DNA of 64,000 nt from Sphingobium sp. AS12 (GTDB lineage: Bacteria > Pseudomonadota > Alphaproteobacteria > Sphingomonadales > Sphingomonadaceae). A program made the position numbers and the translations under genes. The notes under the pieces were generated by a model. It ran no database searches and was not told the origin of the DNA. It saw only the letters and a list, made by a program, of their open reading frames with translations. The stretch is taken from NCBI RefSeq assembly GCF_019097845.1, contig NZ_JAHRGM010000024.1:62001-126000 (forward strand), read 5' to 3'. The stretch's first letter is position 1; each line of letters starts with the position of its first letter. Positions 1 to 9,322 of the stretch are shown in pieces.

Positions 1-813
1 GCCACCGACGATGGAGACGATGACACCCTTCGCGCCGCGCATCGACACGCCGTCGAGCAGCGGGTTGGCGATCGCCTTTTCCGCCGCCTGAAGCGCACGG
101 CCGTCGCCTTCGGCTTCGCCGGTGCCCATCATCGCCTTGCCCATTTCGCCCATCACGGAGCGGACGTCGGCAAAGTCGAGGTTGATGAGGCCGGGCATCA
201 CCATCAGGTCGGTGATGCCACGCACGCCCTGCTGCAACACTTCGTCCGCCATTTGAAACGCTTCCTTGAAGGTCGTGTTCGGGTTGGCGATCAGGAACAG
301 ATTCTGGTTCGGAATGACGATCAGCGTGTCGACATGCTTTTGCAGCTCGTCAATGCCGCTCTCTGCCGACTTCATGCGGCGATTGCCCTCGAACGTGAAG
401 GGCTTGGTCACCACGCCAACGGTCAGGATGCCGCGCTCCCGCGCCGCCTTGGCAATGACAGGCGCAGCCCCGGTGCCGGTGCCGCCGCCCATACCAGCGG
501 CGATGAAGCACATATGCGCGCCTTCTAGCGCCTGTTCGACCGACGCGATCGTTTCTTCCGCCGCTGCCTTGCCGATTTCGGGGCGCGACCCGGCGCCCAG
601 ACCCTCGGTAATTTGCGGGCCAAGCTGGATGCGGCGCTCGGCGGGCGAGGCGTTCAACGCCTGTGCGTCCGTGTTCGCCACGATGAAGTCCACGCCCTCG
701 ACATGGGCGGCGATCATATTTGCGATGGCATTGCCGCCCGCGCCGCCGACGCCGATCACCGCGATGCGCGGCTTCAGTTCATCCACATGCGGAGGGCTGA
801 TCTCAATGCTCAT
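1..813 (-). CDS. ftsZ: Cell division protein FtsZ (partial, C-terminus beyond the window)
   Basis: Tubulin-like GTPase that forms the cytokinetic Z ring. The first 271 residues are present, beginning [19 protein letters not shown]. The nucleotide-binding N-terminal motif (GVGGAGGNA) and the tubulin signature GGGTGTG are readable, as is the [15 protein letters not shown] stretch near the break. The C-terminal part, including the FtsA-binding tail, lies off the left edge. Start: ATG at 813; a purine-rich stretch (GAGGGAGCAG on the coding strand) lies upstream. It is the last gene of the dcw cluster, 108 nt after ftsA, which is one of the few wide gaps in the cluster and may hold a separate promoter (inference). 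Confidence 0.97.
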   Translation of the reverse strand, partial: MSIEISPPHVDELKPRIAVIGVGGAGGNAIANMIAAHVEGVDFIVANTDAQALNASPAERRIQLGPQITEGLGAGSRPEIGKAAAEETIASVEQALEGAHMCFIAAGMGGGTGTGAAPVIAKAARERGILTVGVVTKPFTFEGNRRMKSAESGIDELQKHVDTLIVIPNQNLFLIANPNTTFKEAFQMADEVLQQGVRGITDLMVMPGLINLDFADVRSVMGEMGKAMMGTGEAEGDGRALQAAEKAIANPLLDGVSMRGAKGVIVSIVGG

Positions 814-921
814 ATATTCTGCTCCCTCAGCTTCCTCGTCAGGAAGCGACAACCAACACCAAATGTTAACACCAGAAACTGGAGTATTTCACCAGCTATT
901 TTCTTCTTACTGTAATTTCGT

Positions 922-2208
922 TCAATAGTTGGTCTTTATCGCCCGCATCATCCGTTGCCACCACAAGGGTGCGCCCAGACGATGCACGGTTTGCGGCGCA
1001 GGCGCCATCGTGCGGAGATCAACCGGGTTGGAAGCGCCGTAAAGCGCCAGTCCCGCCAATGTCGCAAAGGCCGGGCCACTATGTGCTTCGGGCATGGCGG
1101 ACAAGCCCCGTGGCCGCCCGATCCGCACCGCCCGGCCCAAGGCACCCTGGGCATAATCGGCAATGCCCTTCATTTCCGCGCCGCCACCCGTCAGCACCAC
1201 CTGCCGCCCGGTCGGCGAATTAAAGCCCATGCCCGCCAGCGCCGCATTCACTTCCGACATCAGCTGGTTGAGCCGCTCGCAAATGACCCCGACCAGCGCG
1301 GCGCGAGTGATCTTGCCACCTTCGGCGTTGGGACCGGCGCTCTGCCCCGGCAGCGCGACATCGCCATGGGGTGCTGCGATCTCGATTATCTCGCGGAAAT
1401 CGCGACGGTTCTGCATCGCCGAGCCATAGAAACATTTGATCCGCTCGGCCTGACTGCGGCGAATGCCAAAGGCCGACGCGATATCGTCGGTAATGTCGGA
1501 CGCGCCGATCGGGATCGAGTGCAGCCCCACCAGCATCCCGCCCGCATAAAGCGACACATTGGTGACCCCTGCCCCAAGTTCCACCAGCGCCACGCCCAGA
1601 TCGCGCTCTTCTTCGGACAGGCAGGCCAGCCCCGTCGCGATCGGGGACGCGACGATGGAGTTGACGTTCAGATAAGCGCCCCGCACGCACAGGTCCAGAT
1701 TGGCGAGCGGCGCGCCGTCGGCCAGCACGACATGGATATCCACGCCCAGCAGGTCTGCGTGCATCCCGGCGGGCTTCTTGACCGGCACCTTCCCATTGAT
1801 GGTGAAGCAGGTCGGCTGCGCGTGCAGCACGACCCGGCCATCGGGATCGATCCCCTGCTGGCCAGTGGTCAGCAGATCGTCAATATCCGCCTGTTCGATG
1901 CGATAGCCGCCCATGTCGCGCTCGACCGTCACGACATCGCTGACCAGGCTGCCGCCTGAAAAGCTGACCCAGACATCCTCGATATTGGTGCCAGCAACCC
2001 GCTCGGCCTGCTCGATCGTTTCGCGCACGGCGAGTTCGGTGCGCTCCATGTCGGCGATGAAGCCGCGCCGCACGCCCCGGCTTTCGCGCTGGCCGGTGCC
2101 CAAAATCGCCAGCTCACCCGTGTCGGTCCGCCCCGCGATCAACGCAGAGACCTTCCACGATCCGATGTCGATCGCGGTGATGAGCTTTTCGACCTTGGGC
2201 TGCGCCAT
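922..2208 (-). CDS. ftsA: Cell division protein FtsA
   Basis: Actin-like ATPase that tethers FtsZ to the inner membrane and recruits late division proteins. The 428-residue product opens with the phosphate-1 motif of the actin/Hsp70 fold (ITAIDIGSWKVSALI) and has a typical ATP-binding signature late in the protein (VVLTGGGAEMKGI). The C-terminus (QRMMRAIKTNY) is basic and amphipathic, as expected for the membrane-targeting helix. Length is normal for the family. It begins 5 nt after ftsQ and precedes ftsZ, the usual order. Confidence 0.97.
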   Translation of the reverse strand: MAQPKVEKLITAIDIGSWKVSALIAGRTDTGELAILGTGQRESRGVRRGFIADMERTELAVRETIEQAERVAGTNIEDVWVSFSGGSLVSDVVTVERDMGGYRIEQADIDDLLTTGQQGIDPDGRVVLHAQPTCFTINGKVPVKKPAGMHADLLGVDIHVVLADGAPLANLDLCVRGAYLNVNSIVASPIATGLACLSEEERDLGVALVELGAGVTNVSLYAGGMLVGLHSIPIGASDITDDIASAFGIRRSQAERIKCFYGSAMQNRRDFREIIEIAAPHGDVALPGQSAGPNAEGGKITRAALVGVICERLNQLMSEVNAALAGMGFNSPTGRQVVLTGGGAEMKGIADYAQGALGRAVRIGRPRGLSAMPEAHSGPAFATLAGLALYGASNPVDLRTMAPAPQTVHRLGAPLWWQRMMRAIKTNY

Positions 2209-2213
2209 GGGGC

Positions 2214-3158
2214 TTAGCCTTCCTCGCCCAGCGCGGCGGTGCTGGCCGCCGTGTCGGCGGCATCCACCGGCTTCTCCTCGACCCTGCCCTGCGGCAGGCG
2301 CAGCACGAAGCGATCGGGATCGCGCATGTCGAACTTCACGATACCCCGGCCCAGCAGCCGGTTGACCCCGTCCATCCGCGCGAAATTGACCAGCGCGGCA
2401 GCCGAAATCTTGTCCCCTTCGGGCAGCGACAGCGTCTCGCCCGACTGGAAACGCAAATCCCAGCGGCGATTGCCGACCCAGGTCGCGCCCGCCAGCATGG
2501 GCTTCAACGCAGGCGCATTTTCCATCAGCCGGTTAAGCCCCGCCGTCTGCCGATTAGCATTGGGACCAACGACCAGCGGCAGGTCCGGCATCGCGCTGGC
2601 CGACACCGGTTGCAGCACCACGCCCGCCACGTCGATCAGGTGCAATTGGCCGCCATGCTGCCACACCGCGACCGGATCACGCTCGACGATATCGACCACC
2701 AGCGTATCGGGCAGGCGGCGGGAAATGCGCGCATCCTTGACCCAGCCGAGTTTCAGCATATCGGCGCGGACCTTGGGCAGGTCGAGCGAGAGCATAGAGC
2801 GGTCCACCTGCCCCAGCGCGATATTATAGACCGGCAGCTCATCCATCCGCTCGACGCCGCGCACCTCGACCTTGTCCACCTCGAAACCCGCGCGCGCCGC
2901 GATCAGCGCGGCCTGCTGCTGCGCCATGGCGGGCAGGCCAAAGAAGATCGCAAAGCCGATCAGGATCGCCCCGAAAATCCCCACAATCGCCCAGCTGGCC
3001 AGCCGTTGCAGCGTCGCTTCGCTGACCGGCAGCGCCTCGATCAGCCGGTCGAGCGACGACTGGCGCTTGAGTGCGCGCCCGCGACCGCCCTTCGTCGCCC
3101 TGCCCTTCGCGCTGCTCAGCCGCGCAGTGCCGCCGCGCCGGATCCGTGCCTCAGCCAT
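2214..3158 (-). CDS. ftsQ: Cell division protein FtsQ
   Basis: Bitopic membrane protein linking the cytoplasmic ring to septal peptidoglycan synthesis. A basic cytoplasmic N-terminus is followed by one membrane segment (IVGIFGAILIGFAIFFGL), then a periplasmic POTRA domain (VEVRGVERMDELPVYNIAL) and the FtsQ beta domain. The start at ATG 3158 (MAEARIRRGG, 314 residues) is chosen because it overlaps the ddl stop by 8 nt; the open frame extends 22 codons further upstream inside ddl. The C-terminal tail is rich in Ala and Glu. Confidence 0.93.
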   Translation of the reverse strand: MAEARIRRGGTARLSSAKGRATKGGRGRALKRQSSLDRLIEALPVSEATLQRLASWAIVGIFGAILIGFAIFFGLPAMAQQQAALIAARAGFEVDKVEVRGVERMDELPVYNIALGQVDRSMLSLDLPKVRADMLKLGWVKDARISRRLPDTLVVDIVERDPVAVWQHGGQLHLIDVAGVVLQPVSASAMPDLPLVVGPNANRQTAGLNRLMENAPALKPMLAGATWVGNRRWDLRFQSGETLSLPEGDKISAAALVNFARMDGVNRLLGRGIVKFDMRDPDRFVLRLPQGRVEEKPVDAADTAASTAALGEEG

Positions 3159-4101
3159 GTTTCTCACCCCCGGCGCGGTGCAGCGCCTCCTCGACAATAG
3201 TCTCCACCAGCGTGGCATAGTCAATGCCCAGCTTCGCCGCCTGTTCGGGAACCAGGCTCAAGGGGGTCATGCCCGGCTGGGTATTGACCTCCAGCAGGAA
3301 CAGCCCCTCAACACCCTGTTCATCATCCCAGCGGAAATCGGACCGCGACGCCCCCTTGCACCCCAGCAACTGATGCGACCGCAGCGCCAGCGCCTTGCAC
3401 GCCTGCGTAATCTCGTCGGGAATGTCGGCGGGGCAGACATGTTCGGTCATGCCATCGGTATATTTGGCGTCGAAATCATAAAAGCCGCTCTTGGGTCGCA
3501 ATTCGGTGACCAGCAGCGCCTCGTCGCCCAGCACGGCGGTGGTCAGTTCGCGCCCGCGAATATAGGGTTCGGCGAGCAGTTCGGGGAAATCCTGCCACGG
3601 CCCCACGCTGTCGCGGGCGATCGGGTTGCCATAATTGCCCTCGGCGGTGACGATCGCCACGCCGACCGAGCTGCCCTCATTGACGGGCTTCAGCACATAG
3701 GGACGCGGCAGCGGATCGCCATCGAACAGGCTCTCGCTCTGCACGATATGGCCGCCGGGCATGGGAATGCCGTGCGGCACCAGCGCCTGCTTGGTCAGTT
3801 GCTTGTCGATCGCGATGACCGAGGTGGCGAGGCCGCTATGGGTGTAGGTCAGCCCCATCAGGTCCATCATCCCCTGCACCGTGCCATCTTCGCCCGGCAC
3901 GCCATGCAGCGCATTGAACACCACGTCCGCTTTTGTTTCCGCCAGCCGCGCCGCGACATCACGGTCCATATCGATCCGCGTAACCCGATGCCCGCGCGAT
4001 TCCAGCGCCTTGGCCACACCCTCCCCGCTCATGAGGGAAACAGGCCGCTCCGCCGACCAGCCGCCCATCAGGACGGCGACATGCCAGGGGCCACGGGTCA
4101 C
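3151..4101 (-). CDS. ddl: D-alanine--D-alanine ligase
   Basis: ATP-grasp ligase that joins two D-alanines for the peptidoglycan pentapeptide. The 316 residues begin with VAVLMGGWSAERPVSLMSG, the N-terminal substrate-binding signature. The central ATP-grasp part includes VLKPVNEGSSVGV, and the metal-binding C-terminal motif LLEVNTQPGMTPLSLVPEQA is intact. Length fits DdlB-type enzymes. It follows murB after a 142-nt repeat-filled gap and overlaps ftsQ by 8 nt. Confidence 0.97.
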   Translation of the reverse strand: MTRGPWHVAVLMGGWSAERPVSLMSGEGVAKALESRGHRVTRIDMDRDVAARLAETKADVVFNALHGVPGEDGTVQGMMDLMGLTYTHSGLATSVIAIDKQLTKQALVPHGIPMPGGHIVQSESLFDGDPLPRPYVLKPVNEGSSVGVAIVTAEGNYGNPIARDSVGPWQDFPELLAEPYIRGRELTTAVLGDEALLVTELRPKSGFYDFDAKYTDGMTEHVCPADIPDEITQACKALALRSHQLLGCKGASRSDFRWDDEQGVEGLFLLEVNTQPGMTPLSLVPEQAAKLGIDYATLVETIVEEALHRAGGEKHG

Positions 4102-4110
4102 AACCAGATC

Positions 4111-4227
4111 CTCCCCTGCAAGGGGAGGTGGCAGGCGAAGCCTGACGGAGGGGTGTCGCCCTCACGATAGGGCGACACCCCTCCACCATTCCCTTCGCGA
4201 ACGGTTCCCCTCCCCTTGCAGGGGAGG
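4111..4227. repeat. Three-hairpin palindromic repeat between murB and ddl
   Basis: The gap is filled by inverted repeats. The outer hairpins are CTCCCC/GGGGAG types at 4111-4127 and about 4210-4226, which are also complementary to each other. The middle is a perfect 16-bp stem (4147-4162 with 4169-4184, loop cacgat). This looks like a mobile palindromic intergenic element. It lacks a T-run, so it is not an ordinary intrinsic terminator. Related CTCCCCTGCAAGGG arms occur at 50298. Confidence 0.85.
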
Positions 4228-4243
4228 AACTTCATTCCGCCAC

Positions 4244-5143
4244 TCACTTCACCAACCCCACCCGCTGTATTTCCCATTCCAGCTCCACGCCGCTCTTGTC
4301 CTTTACCCGCCGCCGCACTTCCTCGCCCAGCGCTTCGATGTCGGTGCTGGTCGCCTCGCCCAGGTTGAGCAGGAAATTGGTATGCTTCTCGCTCACCTGC
4401 GCGCCGCCCAGTTGCAGCCCGCGGCACCCCGCTTCATCCACCAGCTGCCACGCCTTGTGCCCGTCGGGATTCTTGAAGGTCGATCCGCCGGTCTTGCTGC
4501 GCAGCGGCTGGCTTTCCTCGCGCGCGGCGGCGATGCGGTCCATTTCCGCTTGGATCGCGGCCGGTTCGCCAGGCTCGCCCCGAAACGTCGCGCTGACCAC
4601 GATCGCGCCGTCCGTCAGGTTCGAATGGCGATAGGTGTAATGCAGGTCGCGGTTCAAGAGCGTCACCTGCTCGCCTGACCGCAACACCACCTCGCACTCG
4701 ACCAGGATATCGCGCGTCTCACGTCCATAAGCGCCGCCATTCATCCGCACGAAACCGCCGACCGTGCCGGGGATCGAGCGGAGAAATTCAAGCCCCGCAA
4801 TGCCCACATCCCGCGCGGTCGAGGACACCAATATCCCCGACGCGCCGCCGCCACAGGTGAGCGTCACCTCGTCTAGTCGCTCGACCTTCGCAAACGGCTT
4901 GCCCAGCCGCACCACCACGCCCGGCACCCCGCCATCGCGCACGATCAGGTTGGACCCCAGCCCCAGCGCCATCACGGGCACGTCAGGGTCGAGTATGGCC
5001 AGAAAATCCGACAGATCGTCGGCATCCTTCGGTTCGAACAGCCATTGCGCCGAGCCGCCCGCCTTGAACCAGACGAGCGGGGCCAGCGGCGCATCCGCCT
5101 TCAAACTGCCGCGCACGGGCGGAAGGGCAATCCCGTCGCTCAA
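4244..5143 (-). CDS. murB: UDP-N-acetylenolpyruvoylglucosamine reductase MurB
   Basis: FAD- and NADPH-dependent reductase making UDP-MurNAc. The FAD-binding segment (PVMALGLGSNLIVRDGG), the RSIPGTVGGFVRMNGGAYG motif and the C-terminal GGSTFKNPDGHKAWQLVDEA with its catalytic serine are intact. The start is uncertain because there is no ATG near the family N-terminus. TTG at 5143 overlaps the stop of the small upstream gene (TTGA) and has GGGG upstream, giving 299 residues. GTG at 5158 or 5116 is possible. Longer in-frame extensions read through murC and are not likely to be protein. Confidence 0.93.
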   Translation of the reverse strand: MSDGIALPPVRGSLKADAPLAPLVWFKAGGSAQWLFEPKDADDLSDFLAILDPDVPVMALGLGSNLIVRDGGVPGVVVRLGKPFAKVERLDEVTLTCGGGASGILVSSTARDVGIAGLEFLRSIPGTVGGFVRMNGGAYGRETRDILVECEVVLRSGEQVTLLNRDLHYTYRHSNLTDGAIVVSATFRGEPGEPAAIQAEMDRIAAAREESQPLRSKTGGSTFKNPDGHKAWQLVDEAGCRGLQLGGAQVSEKHTNFLLNLGEATSTDIEALGEEVRRRVKDKSGVELEWEIQRVGLVK

Positions 5144-5337
5144 CCGCGCATGCCCCACAGCTTCATCCAGCTTTTCATCGCCTTCATGCCCGCCTCGCCC
5201 GCCTGATTGGCAGCCATCCCGGCCTTGGCATTTTGCTGCGCCGCCTCCACCATGTCGCGCGCGGCCTCCACGCCCTGCATCTGGACGTCGATCATGCGCT
5301 TCTGCATTTCCAACCCTACGGCGAACAGCTCGAACAT
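5140..5337 (-). CDS. Small Met-rich helical protein of unknown function inside the dcw cluster
   Basis: A 65-residue protein starting [15 protein letters not shown] and ending KLWGMRG. Ten residues are methionine. After a short hydrophobic start it reads as one long amphipathic helix with Ala, Gln and Lys, somewhat like phasin or coiled-coil adaptor segments. The ATG at 5337 overlaps the murC stop (TGATG) and its own stop overlaps the likely murB TTG start, so it is embedded in the translational chain and very probably expressed. I do not recognise a family and assign no function. An in-frame extension upstream reads into murC and is rejected. Confidence 0.75.
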   Translation of the reverse strand: MFELFAVGLEMQKRMIDVQMQGVEAARDMVEAAQQNAKAGMAANQAGEAGMKAMKSWMKLWGMRG

Positions 5338-6764
5338 CAGACCGACTCCTTGACCTTGACGGAAACGGCAGCCGCCAGCCCCGCCGCCCATTTGGTGATG
5401 TCGCCCGCGCCCAGGCAGATGACCATATCGTCCGCCTGAACATCCGCCGCCAGCGCGCTCGCCAACGCATCGGCGTCGGCAATGGTCGATGCATGGCGAT
5501 GCCCGCGCCGCTTCAATCCCGCGACCAGAGCCGCGCTGTCCACGCCCTCGATCGGCTGTTCGCCCGCGGTATAGACGGGCGCAGCATAGACGATGTCGGC
5601 GTCATTGAACGCCTGTTGGAAATCATCCATCAGGTCGCGCAGCCGGGTGAAGCGATGCGGCTGAACAACGGCGATCACCCGCCCCTGCGCGCCCTCACGC
5701 GCAGCCGCCAGAACCGCTTTGATCTCGACAGGATGGTGGCCATAGTCGTCGATAACCGTGGCGGAACCAGCACCGACCGCAATCTCGCCAACCTTGGTAA
5801 AGCGCCGCTTGACCCCACCGAATTTGGCAAAACCGGTCTGGATCGTCGCGTCGTCAATCCCCATGTGCAGCGCCACGCCGATCGCCGCCATGGCGTTCAG
5901 CACATTGTGGCGGCCAGGCATCGGCATTTCGATCCCCTCGATCCTGCGGGTCGATCCGTCCCGCTCACGAATTTGCACGTCGAAGCGGTTTCCGCCGGGG
6001 AAGCTCACCACATTGTCGCCGCGAATGTCCGCCTGCGCGGAAAAGCCATAGGTCACGATCCGCCGGTCCTGCACGCGCGGCAAAATCGCCTGCACTTCGG
6101 GATGATCGAGGCACAGCAGGGCGGCACCATAGAAAGGCACGTTGCCGACAAATTCGACAAAGGCGTCCTTCACCCGGTCGAAACTGCCGTAATGATCCAG
6201 ATGTTCAGGATCGATATTGGTGACGACCGCGATCGTGCCGTCCAGCCGCAGGAAACTGCCGTCGCTCTCGTCGGCCTCCACCACCATCCAGTCGCTATTG
6301 CCCAGCCGCGCGTTGGAGCCATAGCTGTTGATGATGCCACCATTGATGACGGTCGGGTCCACCCCGCCCGCGTCGAGCAGCGCCGCGACCATCGATGTCG
6401 TCGTCGTCTTGCCATGTGTTCCCGCCACCGCGACGGTGGATTTGAGACGCATCAGCTCGGCCAGCATCTCCGCCCGGCGGATCACCGGCACGCGCGTTTC
6501 CAGCGCCAGCTCAACCTCCGGGTTGCCGCGTTTGATCGCGGTGGATGTCACCACCACGGCAGCATCGCCCAGATTTTCCGCCTTATGGCCAATCATCACG
6601 CGGATGCCCTTGGCCCGCAGCCCTTCGACCACATAGCCTTCGGCGACGTCACTGCCCTGCACATCATAGCCCAGATTATGCATCACCTCGGCAATGCCCG
6701 ACATGCCGATGCCGCCAATGCCGATGAAATGGATCGTGCCGATGTCCGTGCCGACACCCTTCAT
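5337..6764 (-). CDS. murC: UDP-N-acetylmuramate--L-alanine ligase MurC
   Basis: Adds L-alanine to UDP-MurNAc, the first amino acid of the stem peptide. The 475 residues carry the N-terminal [17 protein letters not shown] nucleotide motif, the Mur ligase P-loop [13 protein letters not shown] (about residue 114) and the central [12 protein letters not shown]-like segment (read here as [12 protein letters not shown]), followed by the C-terminal domain with [10 protein letters not shown]. Length is normal. The stop overlaps the next small gene. Upstream lies a 154-nt gap with a palindromic repeat. Confidence 0.98.
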   Translation of the reverse strand: MKGVGTDIGTIHFIGIGGIGMSGIAEVMHNLGYDVQGSDVAEGYVVEGLRAKGIRVMIGHKAENLGDAAVVVTSTAIKRGNPEVELALETRVPVIRRAEMLAELMRLKSTVAVAGTHGKTTTTSMVAALLDAGGVDPTVINGGIINSYGSNARLGNSDWMVVEADESDGSFLRLDGTIAVVTNIDPEHLDHYGSFDRVKDAFVEFVGNVPFYGAALLCLDHPEVQAILPRVQDRRIVTYGFSAQADIRGDNVVSFPGGNRFDVQIRERDGSTRRIEGIEMPMPGRHNVLNAMAAIGVALHMGIDDATIQTGFAKFGGVKRRFTKVGEIAVGAGSATVIDDYGHHPVEIKAVLAAAREGAQGRVIAVVQPHRFTRLRDLMDDFQQAFNDADIVYAAPVYTAGEQPIEGVDSAALVAGLKRRGHRHASTIADADALASALAADVQADDMVICLGAGDITKWAAGLAAAVSVKVKESV

Positions 6765-6788
6765 GAGCGAAATTCCTTATATATTAAA

Positions 6789-6878
6789 CCGTTCGGGCTG
6801 AGCCTGTCGAAGCCCTGCCCTTTCTTTTGAACGAGGGTCGGAAAGAAGGACGGCCCTTCGACAAGCTCAGGGCGAACG
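6789..6878. repeat. Palindromic intergenic repeat (CCGTTCG family) between murG and murC
   Basis: Imperfect inverted repeat. The left arm starts CCGTTCGGGCTGAGCCTGTC and the right arm ends CAAGCTCAGGGCGAACG, pairing over about 27 nt with a few mismatches. It belongs to the same family as the copies at 31240, 34140, 43111 and 49376, which share the CCGTTCG...CGAACGG ends. No coding function seen. Confidence 0.85.
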
Positions 6879-6918
6879 AAGAATGATTGCAAACCGAACG
6901 GGGAAAGACTGGCGTTCT

Positions 6919-8085
6919 TCAAGCCGGAACCCCCGCCAGATTGAGCGTCGTGGGCGTCGGCCCGACCCGTACCGGATCATTGACGATCGGCGCTTGGCCG
7001 ATGCTTTCGAGCAAATCCGCCATGTCCCGCGCCGCATTGGGACGGCCGCAGCCGCGCGCGCGCTTCGCCGCATTCTGCAAGGCACCCGGCTCCATCGCCA
7101 TCTTCTGCATCTGCTTGGCCAGTTCCACAGCGGTAAAGCGCGCCTGCGGAATCGTCCGCGCGCCGCCCGCCTCGGTCATTTCGCGCGCATTGGCGGTCTG
7201 GTGATCGTCCATCGCGCTCGGCAATGGCACCAATATGGCAGGCCGCCCGGCGCAGGTCAGTTCCGCCAGCGTGGACGCTCCCGCCCGCGCAATCACCAGA
7301 TGCGACCAGCCCAGTTTCTCCGGCACATCGTTGAAATAGGTGGCCAAGTCAGCGGGGATTTCCATCTCCGCATAGGTTTTGCGCACCCGCTCAATATCCT
7401 CGGCTCGGCACTGCTGCGTCACCTGCAAGCGGCGGCGCAGCGCGACCGGCAGCATCGACAGGCCTTCTGGGACCACACTCGACAGGATCGACGCACCCTG
7501 ACTACCGCCGATCACCAGCACCCGGAACACGCTCTCGTCGGTCAGCGCGGGGAAATCCTCCTCGCGCAGTTGTTTGACTTCCTCACGCACCGGATTGCCG
7601 ATCAGGTGAACCTTGGCGGTATATTTGTCCTTCAGCCGCTCAACCCCCGGATAGGCGGTCGCAATCGCATCGACTCGCCCGGCCAGCAGCCGGTTGACCC
7701 GGCCCAGCACCGCATTCTGCTCATGCACCGCCGTCGGCACGCCATCGGCCAGCGCCGCCAGCAGCGCAGGCATCGCCGGATAACCGCCAAAGCCGACCAC
7801 GGCGGTCGGGCGGAACGTCTCATTCAATCGCCGCGCCATCGCCCGGCCCGCCAGGATCGCTTTCAAGGCCCCCGGCCAGCTTTTCGGATTCTTGGTCATC
7901 CGCCCGGCGGGCAGGACATGAACCTGCGCCTTGTCGAAAATGCCGGGGATCTTGGCTCCCCGCTCATCGGTGACCAGCGCGACATGATGGCCGCGCGCCA
8001 TCAGTTCCTCGGCCACGGCGTGAGCCGGAATCATATGACCACCCGTCCCGCCGGCGGCGAGGACGAAGTGACGGGAAATGCTCAT
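6919..8085 (-). CDS. murG: UDP-GlcNAc:lipid I N-acetylglucosamine transferase MurG
   Basis: Peripheral membrane glycosyltransferase (GT28) converting lipid I to lipid II. The start ATG 8085 (MSISRHFVLAAGGTGGHMIP) overlaps the ftsW stop by 4 nt and gives 388 residues. The N-terminal GGTGGH loop, the central VIGGSQGASILS motif and the C-terminal donor-binding segment (HLVIARAGASTLAELTCAGRP) are all present. The protein ends after a Pro/Thr-rich tail. An upstream in-frame ATG at 8097 is possible but lies within ftsW. Confidence 0.97.
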   Translation of the reverse strand: MSISRHFVLAAGGTGGHMIPAHAVAEELMARGHHVALVTDERGAKIPGIFDKAQVHVLPAGRMTKNPKSWPGALKAILAGRAMARRLNETFRPTAVVGFGGYPAMPALLAALADGVPTAVHEQNAVLGRVNRLLAGRVDAIATAYPGVERLKDKYTAKVHLIGNPVREEVKQLREEDFPALTDESVFRVLVIGGSQGASILSSVVPEGLSMLPVALRRRLQVTQQCRAEDIERVRKTYAEMEIPADLATYFNDVPEKLGWSHLVIARAGASTLAELTCAGRPAILVPLPSAMDDHQTANAREMTEAGGARTIPQARFTAVELAKQMQKMAMEPGALQNAAKRARGCGRPNAARDMADLLESIGQAPIVNDPVRVGPTPTTLNLAGVPA

Positions 8086-9284
8086 CGACCACTCCATTTG
8101 ACGACCGTATGCCGACCCATGAAGGGGTTGCGTCGCGTGAAGGCGAGCAACAGGCCGACGCCGATGCAAAGCGCCAGCATAGAGGAGCCGCCATAGCTGA
8201 TAAAGGGCAGCGTCATCCCCTTGGACGGAAATATCTGCGCATTTACGCCCATATTGATGATCGCCTGCAATCCGAACTGCGTCGTCAGCCCCGCCGCAGC
8301 CAAAATGGTGAAACTATCCTCCTCGTCCAGCAGGCGCAGCAGCACCCGCACGACGATAGCCAGATAGACCAAAGCGATGGCGATGCAGGCAAGCAGGCCG
8401 AACTCTTCCCCGATGACCGAGAAGATATAGTCGGTATGCGCTTCAGGCAGGCGAAATTTATGCTGCCCGCCGCCCGGTCCCACGCCGGTAAAGCCGCCAT
8501 GGGTGATGGTGCGGAAAGCAAGGTCCGTCTGGTCCGGCCCGGCGCTCTGATCAACGCCGATCCCCAGAAAATCATTGATCCGCTGACGGCCATTTTCATA
8601 GAACATATAGACCGCGACAAGTCCCGCCAGCCCCATGCCACCCAGCGCCGCAATCCAGCGCATCGGCATCCCCGACAAGAGCAGCAGGCATCCCCAGCAG
8701 GCCAGGAAAATGACCGTCTGGCCAAAGTCAGGCTGGCGCATCAGGATCGCCGCGATCAGCAGCGTCAATGCGCCGGTCAGCGGGATCACCGGCAGGCTCG
8801 CATCCTTGCCGCGCAGCGACAGCAGCCAGGCCAAAGTCACGACATAGACGGGTTTCAGAAACTCCGACGGCTGGAAGCGGAAACCGGGCAGGTCGATCCA
8901 GCGCTTCGCCCCGTTCACCACGCTCCCCAGCAGCGGCACGAACAGCAGCATGACGAAGAAAAAGACACACAAAAATGTCGCCAGCCGCCGCGCCTGTGGC
9001 CGGGGCAGCATCGATATGACGAGCATGATCGGCAGGCCCAAACCAACAAAGACGAGCTGGCGGTAGAAATAGTTGAGCGGATTGACGGCAATCTGCGCGG
9101 TCGACCGGTCGATCGCCGCGACCGGAGACGCCGCCGCAACCGCCACCAGCCCGATCGCCATCAACGTGACGATCAGCGACAGGAGGACGCGATCAATCTC
9201 CCAGAACCAGATGGCGAGCGCGGTGCGTTCGCGCGGCACGGTGCGGGTGCGAAACCCCTTCACCAGTTCGCCTGCCCTAGACAT
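8082..9284 (-). CDS. ftsW: Septal peptidoglycan glycosyltransferase FtsW
   Basis: SEDS-family polytopic membrane enzyme that polymerises lipid II at the septum with FtsI. The 400 residues have about ten hydrophobic segments. The family signatures are visible: PSEFLKPVYVVTLAWLLS, GVGPGGGQHKFRLPEAHTD and the C-terminal FPSKGMTLPFISYGGSSM. It overlaps murG by 4 nt and sits 38 nt after murD. Confidence 0.97.
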   Translation of the reverse strand: MSRAGELVKGFRTRTVPRERTALAIWFWEIDRVLLSLIVTLMAIGLVAVAAASPVAAIDRSTAQIAVNPLNYFYRQLVFVGLGLPIMLVISMLPRPQARRLATFLCVFFFVMLLFVPLLGSVVNGAKRWIDLPGFRFQPSEFLKPVYVVTLAWLLSLRGKDASLPVIPLTGALTLLIAAILMRQPDFGQTVIFLACWGCLLLLSGMPMRWIAALGGMGLAGLVAVYMFYENGRQRINDFLGIGVDQSAGPDQTDLAFRTITHGGFTGVGPGGGQHKFRLPEAHTDYIFSVIGEEFGLLACIAIALVYLAIVVRVLLRLLDEEDSFTILAAAGLTTQFGLQAIINMGVNAQIFPSKGMTLPFISYGGSSMLALCIGVGLLLAFTRRNPFMGRHTVVKWSGR

Positions 9285-9322
9285 TTGCCCCGCCCCTTCC
9301 TTGTTGATGCCCCGCCATCACC

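Noticed and set aside
4111-4227. CRISPR array
   Set aside because: The repeats are nested palindromes without regularly spaced units, and no cas gene is present.
4764-6830. Long plus-strand open frame of 688 codons over murB and murC
   Set aside because: It is the shadow of high-G+C Mur genes on the other strand; composition is Arg/His/Pro-rich with no family signature.
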